This document shows, in pieces, positions 1 to 12,027 of a DNA stretch of 64,000 bases (position 1 is the stretch's first letter; every line of letters begins with the position of its first letter). The DNA comes from Bagarius yarrelli (taxonomy: Eukaryota; Chordata; Actinopteri; Siluriformes; Sisoridae). Where the stretch lies: contig VCAZ01000050.1 of NCBI GenBank assembly GCA_005784505.1, positions 496,001 through 560,000 on the forward strand, in the 5' to 3' direction. The notes below the pieces were generated by a model. It made no database searches. It saw only the letters and a list, made by a program, of their open reading frames with translations, and was not told the origin of the DNA. Both the position numbers and the translations under genes were made by a program.

Positions 1-985
1 CTAACACACATTTCAGTCGAAACAACATGTAAAAGTGTACCTCGCATCCGATGGCCCGTCTAATCAGCCATGCATATTACTTGCAAAGGTTTAAATCATT
101 TGTCTTAAAAAAAAGCGCACACACATGCACAGGAAAAAAAATGCAATAACACATTCTAGATGTACATATACTGCCCATACACATGATAATATCTGTATGC
201 ATTTATTAAAATTATAGCACTATAATTATAGCTAGATTGTGATTAATTTGCATATGTGCAAATATTAAATGGGTGATTATACCACATGTCGGAACCTTTT
301 ACTTATCTTTCTGTACAGCCAGGGATATGGGCAACGTACATTATAATGCATTATAACTGTTACTGTTTAATAATATTAGAAAGTCATCTTAAAAACATCT
401 TAAAAAGTAGCAATGAGGACTTTTTTTTTGCTTACGTAGACATATGCAGTGAGATAAAACCTTCTGTGGGGAGATGAATCCTCTGTGGAGCTATTTTAAA
501 TCTGCAAGTGCCTGTGAGTGTTTTAGTCTGACAGGCAGAACACTCCCCTCTCAGCCTCATTAAAATTCTACACCTCCAGGTACCTTAATCTACTGATAAG
601 GCAAAGCTCCTAATCCATCAAAAGAGATTGCTGCACTAACGGTTCCGTTTACCATTGAGGAATCAAATTTTTTTTTCTTTTCCACTATTTTTGCCTTAAA
701 ACTTTCTGTTTCCCAAACTTTCCTGTTAAAATGCAGAGAGCTTAGAATTAACAGGGAGATGATCTAATAATAAAACAGTTTGTTATCTTTCAGCCATGTA
801 TTCTTTAGATAAATCCATTTCCCATAATATTAATAAATAAAACATGGCAAATAGTTAGGAGTTTTAACAATATTAAATAAGAAACAGCTATTAGCACATG
901 CAATCTGAACTGTATACATTTACACCTGAGCAGCTATACACCAATAAGTTTTGTATGATCAGACAAAGAATTATATATTGTAACT
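1..985. other. Unassigned AT-rich sequence
   Basis: I see no gene, exon or recognisable repeat. The short open frames at 286-477 and 898-1116 have no family resemblance and carry the composition of the surrounding AT-rich DNA, so I treat them as chance. Confidence 0.5.
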
Positions 986-1822
986 CCAGTGCCGGGTGGG
1001 GCATTTGGTACCTGGACCTTCGGTGGGGATTTACTCGAATGATTCACTTCTTATTACCACCACTATCACATGACAATTATAGAAACCATAAAATAGTATA
1101 CAAAAACGCATTATAACACGGCGTGGCATTACAGAGAGAAAGACATTTTGTGTATTGAGATTGAGTACCATTTTTACTAAAGCAAGAAACCCCAAGACAA
1201 CTCCAAACCTCTACCCTACATCATCTGGAGCAGTTCAGAATCAATATCAATATTTATCTTATAACATGCCAAAACCTAAAAATGTTAATAAAATACATCA
1301 TACATTTAAAGGCTGTAAGCCAGTGGCACCGCTCGTACGCACTGGTCTGGAAGTGGTGAACAATTTCTTTTCCGGGCTGAGACAAGCTAGTTATTTTTGG
1401 GGTTAACCAAACCCCTGTCTGTCATGTCTAGCTTTTCTGGAAAAGTTTACCTTGAAAAAAGATTTTTAAGTATGTCTGAGTATGTCAAAGTCAGTTTCTA
1501 CTTCTTTGTCAGCCATTGTGGGCGTAAAAATTAAAATTTAACTGTATTAATGTGTTCCGATCGCTACAGACTCTTTCGTTAGTCTAACATAGTTGTAATA
1601 GTTTTACTTGAATCAACCAATTAGAGGATGGGAAAATGCTGACGTTATTACTGTAAGGTCAATTTGAAATCTGATTGGTCTCATTGCTTATATAGTTTAA
1701 GTTACATGGGCAGCACTACTGATTCTGAAGGCTCTGAGCAGATTAGATTAACATGGCAGAACATAGAGGCTGAAATCTGATTGGACAAAAAATCTAACAT
1801 ACACATACTGAAGCCAGTGCAC
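986..1822 (+). repeat. Dispersed repeat R1, copy 1 (~840 bp)
   Basis: This block recurs in the same orientation at 12411-13063. Shared landmarks in the same order include 'GCATTTGGTACCTGG', 'ACCACCACTATCACAT', 'GAGACAAGCTAGTTA', 'ATGTCTAGCTTTT', 'AATCAACCAAT' and 'GGCAGCACTACTGATTCTGA'. The copies differ by many substitutions and indels, so they are old. It starts near 'CCAGTGCCGGGT' and ends near 'GCCAGTGCAC', but I could not prove terminal inverted repeats or a target duplication. No coding frame survives. It resembles a non-autonomous transposon I associate with fish genomes, but I cannot name the family. Confidence 0.8.
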
Positions 1823-2387
1823 ATACAAGCAGTGCAGCATGTGAAACGCTAAAAAATCAAGAGAATAAACTGTTGGGAATAAATTAATACAATTTAATGA
1901 AACAAATATTAAAATTTAGCTTTTAAATGTAGGTCAGATTCTGTTGGTGTTTAGGCAGCAGAGAAGGACTTGCTGGCCCTGACTGCACACCACTGTCTAA
2001 CTTACTCCTTAGACTCCTTGGTGGGATCAGTTCTCTGCTCAAAACGCAACCGTTTGTTGTACTCCGCAGAGGAAAAGATGACATTTTCCTCACTGTTTTA
2101 AAGCCTTATCACCGGAGTAACGTGCCATTTTCAAAACGCGATGAACGATCAGTGAATCTAATATAAAATGCCGGGGATGTGGCGGCCTCAGCTCATTACC
2201 GGTAATAAAGTAGTACAGAAAAACTTTACCTCATCTTGTTTTCATACGGATTACACAAACCGAAAATATTTGTGTTTTATTTTACTCAAATAAACATTTT
2301 AACCTTTCTGCAGACAAATGTTTCATGATTGTATGACAAGTATTCGTTAAGTTACAGTTCATTTTCAAACGCATTTCTCTAAAAGAA
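1823..2387. other. Unassigned sequence
   Basis: No open frame or repeat is recognised. It is a little less AT-rich around 1965-2210, with several CpG dinucleotides, but there is no clear promoter architecture. Confidence 0.4.
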
Positions 2388-2660
2388 AGACAGCACAACG
2401 TGCATCCCGATTGTTTGTTTTTATTCTGAATACACCCCAAAAAATACACACTGTATTTTTTTTTTACACAAAATCAACGGTCGCACCGGTGTGACAGGTG
2501 ACCCCATAGGGTTAAAGAACACACCCTGGATAGTGATAGATAGTGTGATAGCTAAAGTAAAGGGAAAAGCTGTATCAGCCAACTGATTCAGTCGAACTAT
2601 GCCAAATTTATAGTTGACTATGAACTTGATTGGACAATGATTAGCTAGATTAGCTTTTAT
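2388..2660 (+). repeat. Dispersed repeat R2, copy 1
   Basis: This is the first of two direct copies (second at 4690-4935). Shared blocks in order are 'GCACAACGT.CATCC.GATTGTTT', 'AGGTGACCCCATAG.GTT', 'CCAACTGATTCA', 'AACTATG.CAAA.TTATAGTT', 'CTATGAACTT' and 'TTGGACAATGAT'. This copy carries an insertion between the last T run and 'GGTGACCCC' relative to copy 2. It is non-coding and of unknown family. Confidence 0.7.
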
Positions 2661-2750
2661 GCTCTTTTTTATTCCATTTTCCTGTATTTTGTTTTGTGAA
2701 AATAATCCACCTGATTTATTTTACTCAAACGCTTGTCCTACACAATGTGG

Positions 2751-2897
2751 CAGGGAACCTGGAGTCTATTTCAGGTAACTTGGGGCACAAGCCATGGTAC
2801 ACCTCAGACTACTGTCAGAGGACATCCTGGGGCAAGGCGCAATTACACAAGTTATAAACAATTTAGAGATGCCAATCAACTGACTAAAACCACATAG
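2751..2897 (-). mobile_element. SINE family 2 fragment (3' body, reversed)
   Basis: This part reads as the reverse of the body of the tRNA-derived SINE seen full length at 63522-63900. 'CCTGGAGTCTATTTCAGGTAACTT' type sequence leads into 'GGGGCACAAG', 'GACATCCTGG', 'AATTTAGAGATGCCAATCAA'. The tRNA-like head is absent here, so this is a truncated or decayed copy. Assignment rests on remembered family consensus and on the sister copies in the window. Confidence 0.6.
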
Positions 2898-2990
2898 GGG
2901 TTAAAGCCTCAAAGCCTTGAAGCACAGAATAAATATATACAGCTGGGATGAAAATTGAATCATCAAGATGTGAAGCCAAATATCCTATTT

Positions 2991-3133
2991 GGGGTTTGAT
3001 TCCCAGCACCACCAAGCCACCACTGTTGGGCCCCTGAGCAAGGCCCTTAACCCCAATTGCTCAGTTGTATAAAAGAGATAAATGTAAGTCACTCTGGATG
3101 TCTGCCAAATGCCAGAAATGTAAATGTGAATGT
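2991..3133 (+). mobile_element. SINE family 1, 5'-truncated
   Basis: The tRNA-derived SINE starts at the B-box-like 'GGTTTGATTCCCAGCACC'. It continues through 'CCACTGTTGGGCCCCTGAGC', 'CAATTGCTCAGTTGTATAAA' and 'GAGATAAATGTAAGTC', and ends in 'TCTGCCAAATGCCAGAAATG'. The A-box half is missing. The tail lacks the usual 'GATAAGGACG', a short internal deletion compared with the copy at 31473. Confidence 0.88.
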
Positions 3134-4296
3134 AATATATAATATTTGTCAATCAATATCACCCAACGTAAATCCAGTTCAATCCATCATTCATTTGTAG
3201 AAAATACAAAGTTACTTAATTAACAAACTAATTTGTCCGCTCATCCTTATCATTTAACGAGCTGATGTCTGCAAATTCTCACGAATTGCCACCTCCAAAT
3301 GACCATACAGCACTTGAGCTGAGATTTCAGCAGAGCTGAGAAATATTACAATATCCCACTCTTTCTCCTGAGCAGGTGAGCTATGAGATGTTTTGACAGG
3401 TGTCGGAGCCCTCAGTCCCACACATCATCAGTTAAGTGTGGAGTTAAATTTACCAGGCAATTTGTCGGGTCCCACCAGCCTGCTCCGCGATTTTCATGGA
3501 GCCTCAGTGTCTATTGAAGACATAGCTCAATAACGTCTCCCTTATACACCAGAATGTAATATAAACTGCAGGATGTGTAATTTCGTCTGTGAATTCAAAT
3601 TAATCTTGTGCTCCTTTTTACACCATCATGATAATATAATGTGTGAAATGTGTTAGGAAAAGTGTCAGAAAGCTGTTCTAAAAATGGGTACATAGAAAGT
3701 TTTTTATTTTGGAAGGTTGCAGTGCACAAACAGGAAAAATCTGATGAAATTTAGTGCGACGATTAAAAGACAGCCTCCTAAATGTTCTCACTCCTACTCT
3801 TACTGACTCCTTTTACATCCAAGATCCAATGCATGTTAAAAAAATGAAATGATTTTCATAGATGTCCAGGTAGGAGACGTGTCCAGTTTGGTGGTGGGAA
3901 AGAACATCAATCTGTGCCGAGCTGAGCAATAATGGAGCTCCGATAAACTTCTTCCTTAAATTCTGATTCTGCAGATGACGTTTGGAAAAGTGTGGGGTTT
4001 TACCTTCAGATGAGAGGAGAGACCTTGCCCCCGGCTAAGGTGCAGATCGTAATAGGGGAAAGAGAGTGCATGATTTAAAGAGCAATACTCCAATTTTCTG
4101 ATAAGTGTCCTCTTATTGGAAAATCAAATATTTTTCCCAAGTGACTGCGATTGTGCTTAAAAGTATATGATCGCAAGTGAAAGTGTCCTAAAATAGAGCC
4201 TGAAGTCAACTAAACACGTGATAAGGTAATATATCAAATTAAAAAATCTGTTAAAAAGATACATAAATGTTAAGAAAAATTCACTTCTGTTCAAAG
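3134..4296. other. Unassigned sequence, possible conserved non-coding stretch
   Basis: No repeat or open frame is recognised. About 3240-3540 and 4010-4160 are of more balanced composition, without simple repeats. By feel they resemble vertebrate conserved non-coding sequence, but only alignment to other fish could show this. Confidence 0.25.
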
Positions 4297-4458
4297 CACT
4301 TTACATTTCTGTCATTTGGCGGACACCCTCATTCAGAGTGACTTACATTTACCTCATTTTATACAGCTGAACAATTGGTGGATGGGGCCTTGCTCGGGGG
4401 GCCAATTAGTGGTGGCTTAGTGTTGCTGGGGATTGAACCTACGATCTTAACCACTAAG
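4297..4458 (-). mobile_element. SINE family 1, reversed, head replaced by telomere-like repeats
   Basis: Read on the minus strand, it has 'CTTAGTGGTTAAGATCG' (A-box half), a B-box-like 'GGTTCAATCCCC', then the family body and a tail over 4297-4330 ('CATTTGGCGGACACCCTCATTC' on plus). The tRNA head is abnormal: where the family usually reads 'AGTGGTGGCTTAGTGG', this copy runs from 'CTTAGTGGTT' straight into CCCTAA repeats (4459-4506). Confidence 0.85.
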
Positions 4459-4506
4459 AGGGTTAGGGTTGGGATAGGGTTAGGGTTAGGGTTAGGGTTA
4501 GAGTTT
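4459..4506 (+). repeat. Short interstitial telomere-like array (TTAGGG)n
   Basis: The array contains about seven vertebrate telomere hexamers, one of them altered ('GGGATAGGG'), and ends in 'TTAGAG'. It directly abuts the 5' head of a SINE. Short interstitial telomeric arrays in vertebrates are usually attributed to double-strand break repair or slippage at a few founder hexamers. Nothing here suggests a chromosome end. Confidence 0.85.
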
Positions 4507-4689
4507 AAAAAAAATGTTAAATGTAGAATAGACTGTAAAAAAATCCCACATCGAAAAAAGTGTGAAATTACTCATTAAAAAATAACATATTGTTAAAAAA
4601 AACATGAAAATTTAAATTATTGGGCTTAATTACATGTGAAAAAAGAATCATGTGCACTATAATCAATAAATTGCAATCAATTATTATTT

Positions 4690-4935
4690 TTCAGAATAGA
4701 CGGCACAACGTACATCCTGATTGTTTTTTTTTTCCTATTATAAGGAAAGCACAACAATTTGTTTTAATTCAGGTGACCCCATAGTGTTTAAAGGGACAGG
4801 CTTTTGTCTTCATCATCCAACTGATTCATTCAAACTATGTCAAACTTATAGTTCGGGTTAAGAAGGTTAACTATGAACTTAACTAGACGATGATTAATTG
4901 GACAATGATCAATAAAATATCAATTATTATTTTTA
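4690..4935 (+). repeat. Dispersed repeat R2, copy 2
   Basis: This is the direct partner of 2388-2660, about 2.3 kb downstream. It keeps the order of shared blocks ('GCACAACGTACATCC', 'GGTGACCCCATAGTG', 'CCAACTGATTCATTC', 'AACTATGTCAAACTTATAG', 'CTATGAACTTAACT', 'TTGGACAATGATCA') and has short indels. Its identity as a named transposon is unknown. Confidence 0.7.
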
Positions 4936-7059
4936 TATGTAAAATACACATCATAAAAAAAAAATCAGGTAAAATAGATTTCAGTCAGGTCCTCTTAAGG
5001 TAACAAATAACAACCTAAAGGTCGAATTTATTAACATTTAAGGTTAACATTTTTGAATATGGATTTGTTCTAATTTTCCTGTCTTACTATGAACTCCATG
5101 AAAAGCCTAGACAGGGTAACAGCAGCATCCTCGACCCTCGAGGGTGGGGGGACTGGGGAAATAGGGGAGCAGCAAAAATCCCCCCAGAACAGAGCATAAC
5201 AACATTGACAAAAGAACGACACTGTTGCAAAATTGAAGAAGAAGATGGGGAGGAGGTGGGTTGTGAAGCGTCGTTTTGACAGAGCAGCAGAACAAGCAGA
5301 CGAGCTGTGTTTGAAGTAAGGCGCCCTGTTTGAGATTTGCCAATTGAGTGCTTTAGACCCGATCAGCTGTTGGGATTTGCTTTTCCCCCAATCAGCTGAT
5401 AACAAGCTCGACTACACTAATTACAACTAATTTACATGCAAAGACTGTCTTTTTTGTTTCTTGCAGCATTTGCAGTGTATCAATCGTGTGTACAAAGCCG
5501 CATAATCTTTGGTTTCTTATTAGTGTATTAAATGTTAGATGGACTCAGTCATCTATTTTCAAAGAACATTTGTTGTTACAACCAAAGCATTTCTTCATCC
5601 TTTAAACAGTCCATATGAAGCTGGTTACAACCTAATTTGAGTCAAATTTCCAGATTTTTATATGGGCTGATTCTGTTTCTTCTCTGATCTTGTAACATTC
5701 TACAATCTCAGAGTTTAGTGTTCCCAGTTTATGACACTGGGTTCTGTAGTTGTATTTTATCCCACAACAAGCAAATCTGAAAGAGAATCAATTATCATGA
5801 AACCTTTATAGTAAAACCCCACGTCACTGTGTCGCCCTGCGGTCTCAATAAAACACAGTGTGTAGCGTTGAACTGTAATATATATGTAATAACTGTAATA
5901 ACTACGACCACATTAAAACGATCACCACACAGAATGAGCCCTTTACAACCTTTTTTACCCTCTACTTCACGAAATAAAATTAGACGAACCCCGACAAAAA
6001 GGTGATGGCAGAAAGGAACTTCTGAAGAGTCAATTAATCTTAGATAAGATTGTAATTAAATCAAGCAGCGATAAACCATGAGACTCAAACCAGAGTTCCC
6101 TAAAGCCTCAAAAGCACACAATCAGCAATCAACCCACTGATAGCCTTTGTACAGACCTAATGAGCGACTAGTTTATCGTGTTGTCTAAGCAAATTTGTAA
6201 ATATATCATTTCGAATTGTTCGGATCACTGATGATAATTATTCCGCAACCTGGCTGCGTTATGAAAAAACACAGTCAATTAACTTGCAGCTGATGAAATC
6301 CACATAGAGTTACATATTAGCGCACTATTATATGGCAATTTAATTTAAACTCTCATTTTATCTTTATAAATGTGCAAAGGCATGCGCCATGCAATATATT
6401 TCGTTCTTTAAATGATTTACGAGCTTTTTTTCCAGGAGGCTTTTTTTTATTAATTGATATAATTAAGAAAACCTACACAAACAATGCTATAAATAAAGCA
6501 GCCGGTACGCTAAGTGTATATTTTGCACCTTAGTTTATTGAACACATGTAAACCTTCACAGTGAGGCAATTATCCAATCAGTCAGGCCAAAAAAATCATT
6601 CAAATACAAGGTCAAGAGTTTCAGTTCATAGTAAACATGAGCTGGCGGGGGAAATTTTGTCTGAAATATGGCTTTTGGTGCTTAATTTACACCACCCATG
6701 TGTTAAATTTAAACAAAATGATATACAGGAAACAAACCCTTAAGTTCTGCAAGCAGAATAACACACAAAACACATTAAACAACGGGGCAGAAGAGCTAAA
6801 ATGGCAATTTTGTCATCTGAGGCTACAGTAGGCCCAAGCCTACCAAAACTAGACCTTCACCAGACTTTCATCACTTGCTGCTGCTTAGCACAACCACACA
6901 TGGACAACCTAAAAATAGATGAATTTTCTGGTTAGACAACTATGGAAGAAATCAGGTCACCCCGCTAAGTATTGGTTCTTTTGGTAGTCATCGCACAGTT
7001 AACTGCAATGTATATTTTGGATTGATATAATTCTATAGTGGAGCTTTGTGACAATTTTT
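4936..7059. other. Unassigned AT-rich sequence
   Basis: It holds an open frame of 111 codons on the minus strand (5070-5405) with no family resemblance and a phenylalanine/cysteine-rich composition expected from translating a GAAG-rich strand. I do not call it. A weak inverted repeat with an 'ATCAGCTG' core lies at 5359-5402. Otherwise nothing is recognised. Confidence 0.45.
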
Positions 7060-7126
7060 GGTTGGAATCGAACCCCAGTCTTCCAATTAGCAGTCCAACA
7101 CCTTAACCACTGTGCTATCACAAACC
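7060..7126 (-). mobile_element. SINE family 1 head fragment
   Basis: Only the tRNA-like part remains. On the minus strand it reads 'AGTGGTTAAGGTGTTGGACT' followed by the B-box-like 'GGGTTCGATTCC' in degenerate form ('GGGGTTCGATTCCAACC'). The body and tail are gone. Confidence 0.7.
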
Positions 7127-8019
7127 CACATTTAATGTTACTGCTACTTTGAGCCTTATTCTGGGTATATGCACTAATAAGAAAACCTACTTATAAATTT
7201 TAAAATATAAAATTATTTATATAGGGTTCCGAATAAAAAGAAAGTGTAGGATGAAAAATAAAAATCGATTAAGCTGCCCTGAAAGAAGCCGTAACAACAG
7301 ATTCATTATATATAAGTCACAGGCACAAGTCACAAATCGATTCTCAAATTAATTAAAAAAAAAACACAAAAAGAGGTTGTTTGTGGACATTTTGGATTGT
7401 TTGTCATTTTTATAAAATTGTTAAAAATACTCTATTTGGCCTGCTGTAATTATTTTTCTTTCTTATTATATTCCATAAGCCACAAAAATTGGTGTGTACT
7501 TTTTTTGGGTTACGATAAACCTAAATCACTGGACCTGAACTAATTCCATTTCTGTTCATCCTCTGTGGACACTCTGCACTCTGACCTCCTGCTCAACCAC
7601 AGTGAATGAGGACTGAAATAGCGCACACTCAGCCCAATACCCAGCAGACTTCACTCTATAGCAACCTTCGCTTGATATGCAATCAATCGGATTTAAACCT
7701 CCGGATGCCTTACGTCAATCTAGAGCCAGGCTGAACCTCATAGACCCTGTACAGTTACGGATCTTTAAATACACTGCTACTGAGAAAGCTCTGCAAGTTG
7801 GTGTCCTGACCCTAATTTAGAAAAAAAAAGTTTAGCTTACTGGTTGAAATTAGAGTTTGGATAGGAGAAAACTTGGATTGGACAAAACCATACCGGTAAA
7901 ACAGCTAATAAAATATTATTTACGTAAACATATAAGCTAATTAGCTAGATTCAATAGAGATTAGTGCAAATTAGCAGACATACAATACAATAATAAAACT
8001 ATTGAGACAGCATGTCTTT
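7127..8019. other. Unassigned AT-rich sequence
   Basis: No gene or named repeat is seen. 7540-7760 is less AT-rich and free of simple repeats. Confidence 0.35.
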
Positions 8020-8600
8020 GGCTGCATTTATACTGCAGGTCTTTAATTCTGATTTCGTGACTGTATCCGATTTGTTTTGATGATCCGCTTACATCATCTT
8101 TTAAACAACCCAAAATAGCCTGATCAAAAAGGAAAGGATAAACAGCATGATTATTAATGGATAAAGACGAAATGATTATTATTTTGCTTTCTGTGCTGTA
8201 TTTAAAAGTTGGCAAAACAATGATTTTATTAGGAGGAGAAAATATATCTTTTTTTAAAAGTGATAAAAATGTTTTTATTTGTTTATAGACAAAACAGACT
8301 TTAAGTGAAATAAATTAATAAATGTCAAAATACACAGTTGCGATAAGTTATATATCGCTGTTGGTGTCATGCTTTACCGTTGGTTATTTAATGACGTTCC
8401 ACTCACATTCACAGGTAAAAATCTGATCTGGCAGACGCTAATACACGTATCTGATTCGTATCCCATTTATTACCACATATGAATGACTCCTGAAACCGAT
8501 CTAAAAATAAAGGAATCCATGCGTTTTTTTTCCTTCTTAAACGGTTGCTGTCACATCCCATCTGTACCACAATGGAGAAAAAAAATCAGGTCACCTGATT
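8020..8600 (-). mobile_element. Non-autonomous TIR element E1, copy 1
   Basis: The left end 'GGCTGCATTTATACTGCAGG' matches the right end of the element at 31410-32263 in reverse. The interiors align throughout in inverted orientation: 'TGATTTCGTG..GTATCCGATTTGTTT', 'CACAGTTGCGATA', 'GTAAAAATCTGATC', 'CCGATCTAAAAAT', 'GGAATCCATGCG', 'TCTGTACCACAATGG'. The far end is decayed near 8585-8600. No transposase frame is present; an 84-codon minus-strand frame (7961-8215) overlaps the left end and looks fortuitous. This copy preserves the SINE-free state of the site filled at 31473. I infer a MITE-like DNA transposon of uncertain superfamily. Confidence 0.8.
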
Positions 8601-8670
8601 CCAGATTAAATCTCACTCTTTCTCATGTAATAATCTTCACATTTCTGGAAAAAAAAGTCTAGATTTTGCA

Positions 8671-8703
8671 GTGCGTGTATGTGTGTGTGTGTGTGTGTGT
8701 GTG
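8671..8703 (+). repeat. (GT)n microsatellite
   Basis: An imperfect then perfect GT dinucleotide run, interrupted once near its start by 'GTAT'. Confidence 0.95.
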
Positions 8704-11700
8704 GGGATTTGTATTCAATCAGCCAGAATAGTATAAGTGAGATCAGACACTTATTCTGGGTGAGGAGGTCTGTTGAGTGGGGTTGGGGTCAGAGCTCTGT
8801 GTAGAACACTAAAGTGCTGGAAAAGAAATATAAAAAAGTAAAGAATTTAAAGACATCTTAGTCAACATACTTAGTGACATACTTATGTAAGTGTGCTTGG
8901 TAAGGTTTCTGGCTATATAGCGTATGTGGGATAGTAAATAAATTTAGCTTGAATAACATTTGTAATTTAGTTGTATATATCTAAAAATATCACACTGAAT
9001 TTATACCGTGATTATAGTAAACAGATGTTAATGAAATCAGTGTATAAAAATAGTGATCCAGAAAATGTGAAATTGTTAGAGAGATTAAACTCACTCTGTT
9101 GTACATAAATAAGAAATATATTTCTATTGTGTAGACCTGAATATCTCTCAGAGAAAGCTTCTACTACTACACAAAGCAAGAAAAAACACACAAAACATTC
9201 TGTTGTCCTTGGACTGTGTGTTCCAAAAAAAAAATTCGCTACTGTGCCTGTCTGAAGTTTCTTACAGAGGTGCCCGTTACTAAGAAACTGCTAAATAGAA
9301 CAATCTCTGTTCCAAAAAGCTCACAGCTTCACCTGAGCCTGGAGATGCAGTCAAATTTTTTGCTTTTAACACTCGAATTTTCCATATGGACTTTACAGGA
9401 AATTGCGGAATGTGGCTTTGTTTGTTCGCCCTTAAGAGCATTAATGCGATCAGAAGGTCACGGTTGCACTTCACTTGTTCAAGGTTAGAGTTCTTTGCAC
9501 GGTTCTCCAGTTATTTCCTTTTAACTTTAACGAAACGTCTTCCTGGATTTTGATTGTGTTCATTTGTAAGCATCTAAAAATGTGTGTAACAACAGTTTGG
9601 GGACACATGTGGGGATGATAATTGGGCATCCAAAAACATTTGGCCACGTTTGGTGTTTTAAAAAAAGCACTGAAGATGTGATATCTGAAGAATTTTCTGA
9701 AGAAAGAAAAAAAAATGTTGTATCATTTAGCTCACTTTTATTTTATAACAGACTATTTCTGTATATTTATTATTAATTTAGCGATTAAGTTGGAAGTGAT
9801 AATAGAATTCGACTATGTATTACACAGCTCATTTATATAACTTTGAATTGCGCTGTAAATTGCAGTCTGCACGTCTGCCAGGGCCAAAGAAATATATACT
9901 GTATACTGTATATATGATACACTCCTTATTATCTTTAACTAACTACAGTCTTCTGTGTACAGATGTCCTGAGCATCACTGTATCCCTGTTCTTATTTTAA
10001 CACTTCTTGCATAATTATTTCTGCTTCCATGTTGGGAATTTAGCAAAATTTCACTCAAAGAGAATTTAATTATTGCTTGTGATGTTTTATATATAACTAT
10101 AAACATTTAGATCAATTTGGGGTTGCCTATAGCAGCATTAGGTTACGACTTTCTAATCTGTTCATCGACTGAGCAGAAACTACCTGGGAACGAAAGAAGC
10201 ATATTTAAATTATTTAATTTAGCTTCAACATGTAAACTATAAAATAATTGCAATTGTTTATGAAACAGAAGGAAGTTTGGGAAACTAAATGCACATTTAG
10301 ACCTGCACATGGATAAAATCAAATCAATGGAAGACAAAGAGACAGAAAGAAGAGAACCAGAGAGAAAAAATAAGAGAAAGGAGGAGAAAAGGTCAATTTA
10401 AAATCAGATAACACAGCAGAGAACTATCTAAAAAAAATCTAAATCACTTTTAAAAAGGGCACAACGAATTTAACTTGTGGATGATTTGCTTAAGCAGGGC
10501 CTGCTGGGCATGGTGGCAGGGGTTGCGGTCATATTCAGCCACCACGTGGCCGGTCTCGTTGCTACATTCTGATGCTATTTCGTTCGTCATCCCAACTTCT
10601 ACTCCTACAACTGATCCTACTGTCTATATCTACAACTAATTTCTACTGTCTGCAACTCTTACTTTACTAACTTGTTGTTGAATGGAGATAAAATGTGTCG
10701 TGGCCATGGCCATTTAACCGGAGACTGGCCAATCAAGAGCTGTGAAAATTAGGCGAGAAAATTTTGTTTCTAAAACTAATGCCGTCCACATGGCAGCGCT
10801 GATCCATTAATTATGACTTTACTTGGTTTATTAAAGTAAAATAAAGAACATTATAAACAGCAGTACATACTATCGTACAGGCCATCATGTAGGGATCATT
10901 TTGATGTGAAACACACACTAAAAGATATAGTAAAAGTTATAATTAAAAAATACAGATGCAAAGCTTATGCTTTTAAATAATGATTTTACATCATAACTTG
11001 GTTGTGATTAAACCTGGTATTTCCATTATTAACAAGATATTTGGGTTTCTGACTGTGTGCATATTGTTCCGTTTTAAACATTAGTTTTGTTACATTTGGG
11101 TGTAGAAAACTCTCCGCTTTGGTTTACATAATAAGGGTGAAACTTGTTGAATACAATTAACTCAGGAATCTTGTTATCCTCCGGGAGAAAAAAGTCAGTC
11201 GCTGCCCCATCTTGCAAGTTGGGGGAAGATTTTTTTGACCTACCATTGCTAAAATTTGTACTATAAGAACACAAAGCTGCAATTTATGCAGATCCGATTG
11301 ATTAACATGGACTAAAAAGAGGTGTGAGGCTTTTTTTTTTTGGTCAGGGTGCTTTGTGCATTTTATTATGCCTGCAGTCCCCCCTGCCAAACCTCCCCTG
11401 CCCCCACCCAGGCCCTGATACATTCTATTACGAATGTAGGGTTCTAATTGCCACAAACAGTTTTACACTCAAGTCTGCATCAGTGACCAATTAAACACAA
11501 TTGACATCTTGCGGAAATTTGTTACATAAAATTTTGTATTTTTTATTCTTGGAAGCTGTGAACATAGACAGAAGAATGTATTTAAATACGTTTTAGTTTA
11601 AAGCTTAGGTCCTGTTTGTAGCTGGCACTATTATCATAGACACGTTAAAGCACAATGAAATGATAGGAAATTCATTAATCTTATGACCAAACAGATTTCA

Positions 11701-11978
11701 AAATTCATCAGCACTTTAGGGATACCTGTTAATTAGTTTTTAATTAGTTTTTAATGTCTTAACAATATACAATCACAACACATCAAACTTCACGTCACTT
11801 TATAGGAAAAAAAACCCCACTGAAATACTAATTGCATGCATCGGTACAGGTAAGTGGTGGTGTGACTGTTTTACTAATAAATCGCTCAAGTGCAAATTAA
11901 AAAAATGTGAAAGTTTGATGATAAAAAGTTTAACAGTTTTTCGCTTTTAAAAGAGAAAATCTATGATGTGTGATCATC

Positions 11979-11992
11979 TTCTCTCTCTCTCG

Positions 11993-12024
<32 letters not shown>

Positions 12025-12027
12025 CTC
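11979..12027 (+). repeat. (CT)n microsatellite
   Basis: A pyrimidine tract of CT units with interruptions 'CG' and 'CCT', ending at 'CTCCTCAG'. The ending resembles a 3' splice site by chance; no exon follows. Confidence 0.95.

Noticed and set aside
5070..5405. 111-codon minus-strand open frame
   Set aside because: No domain, no conservation clue, a composition dictated by a purine-rich plus strand, and an overlapping alternative frame of similar quality.
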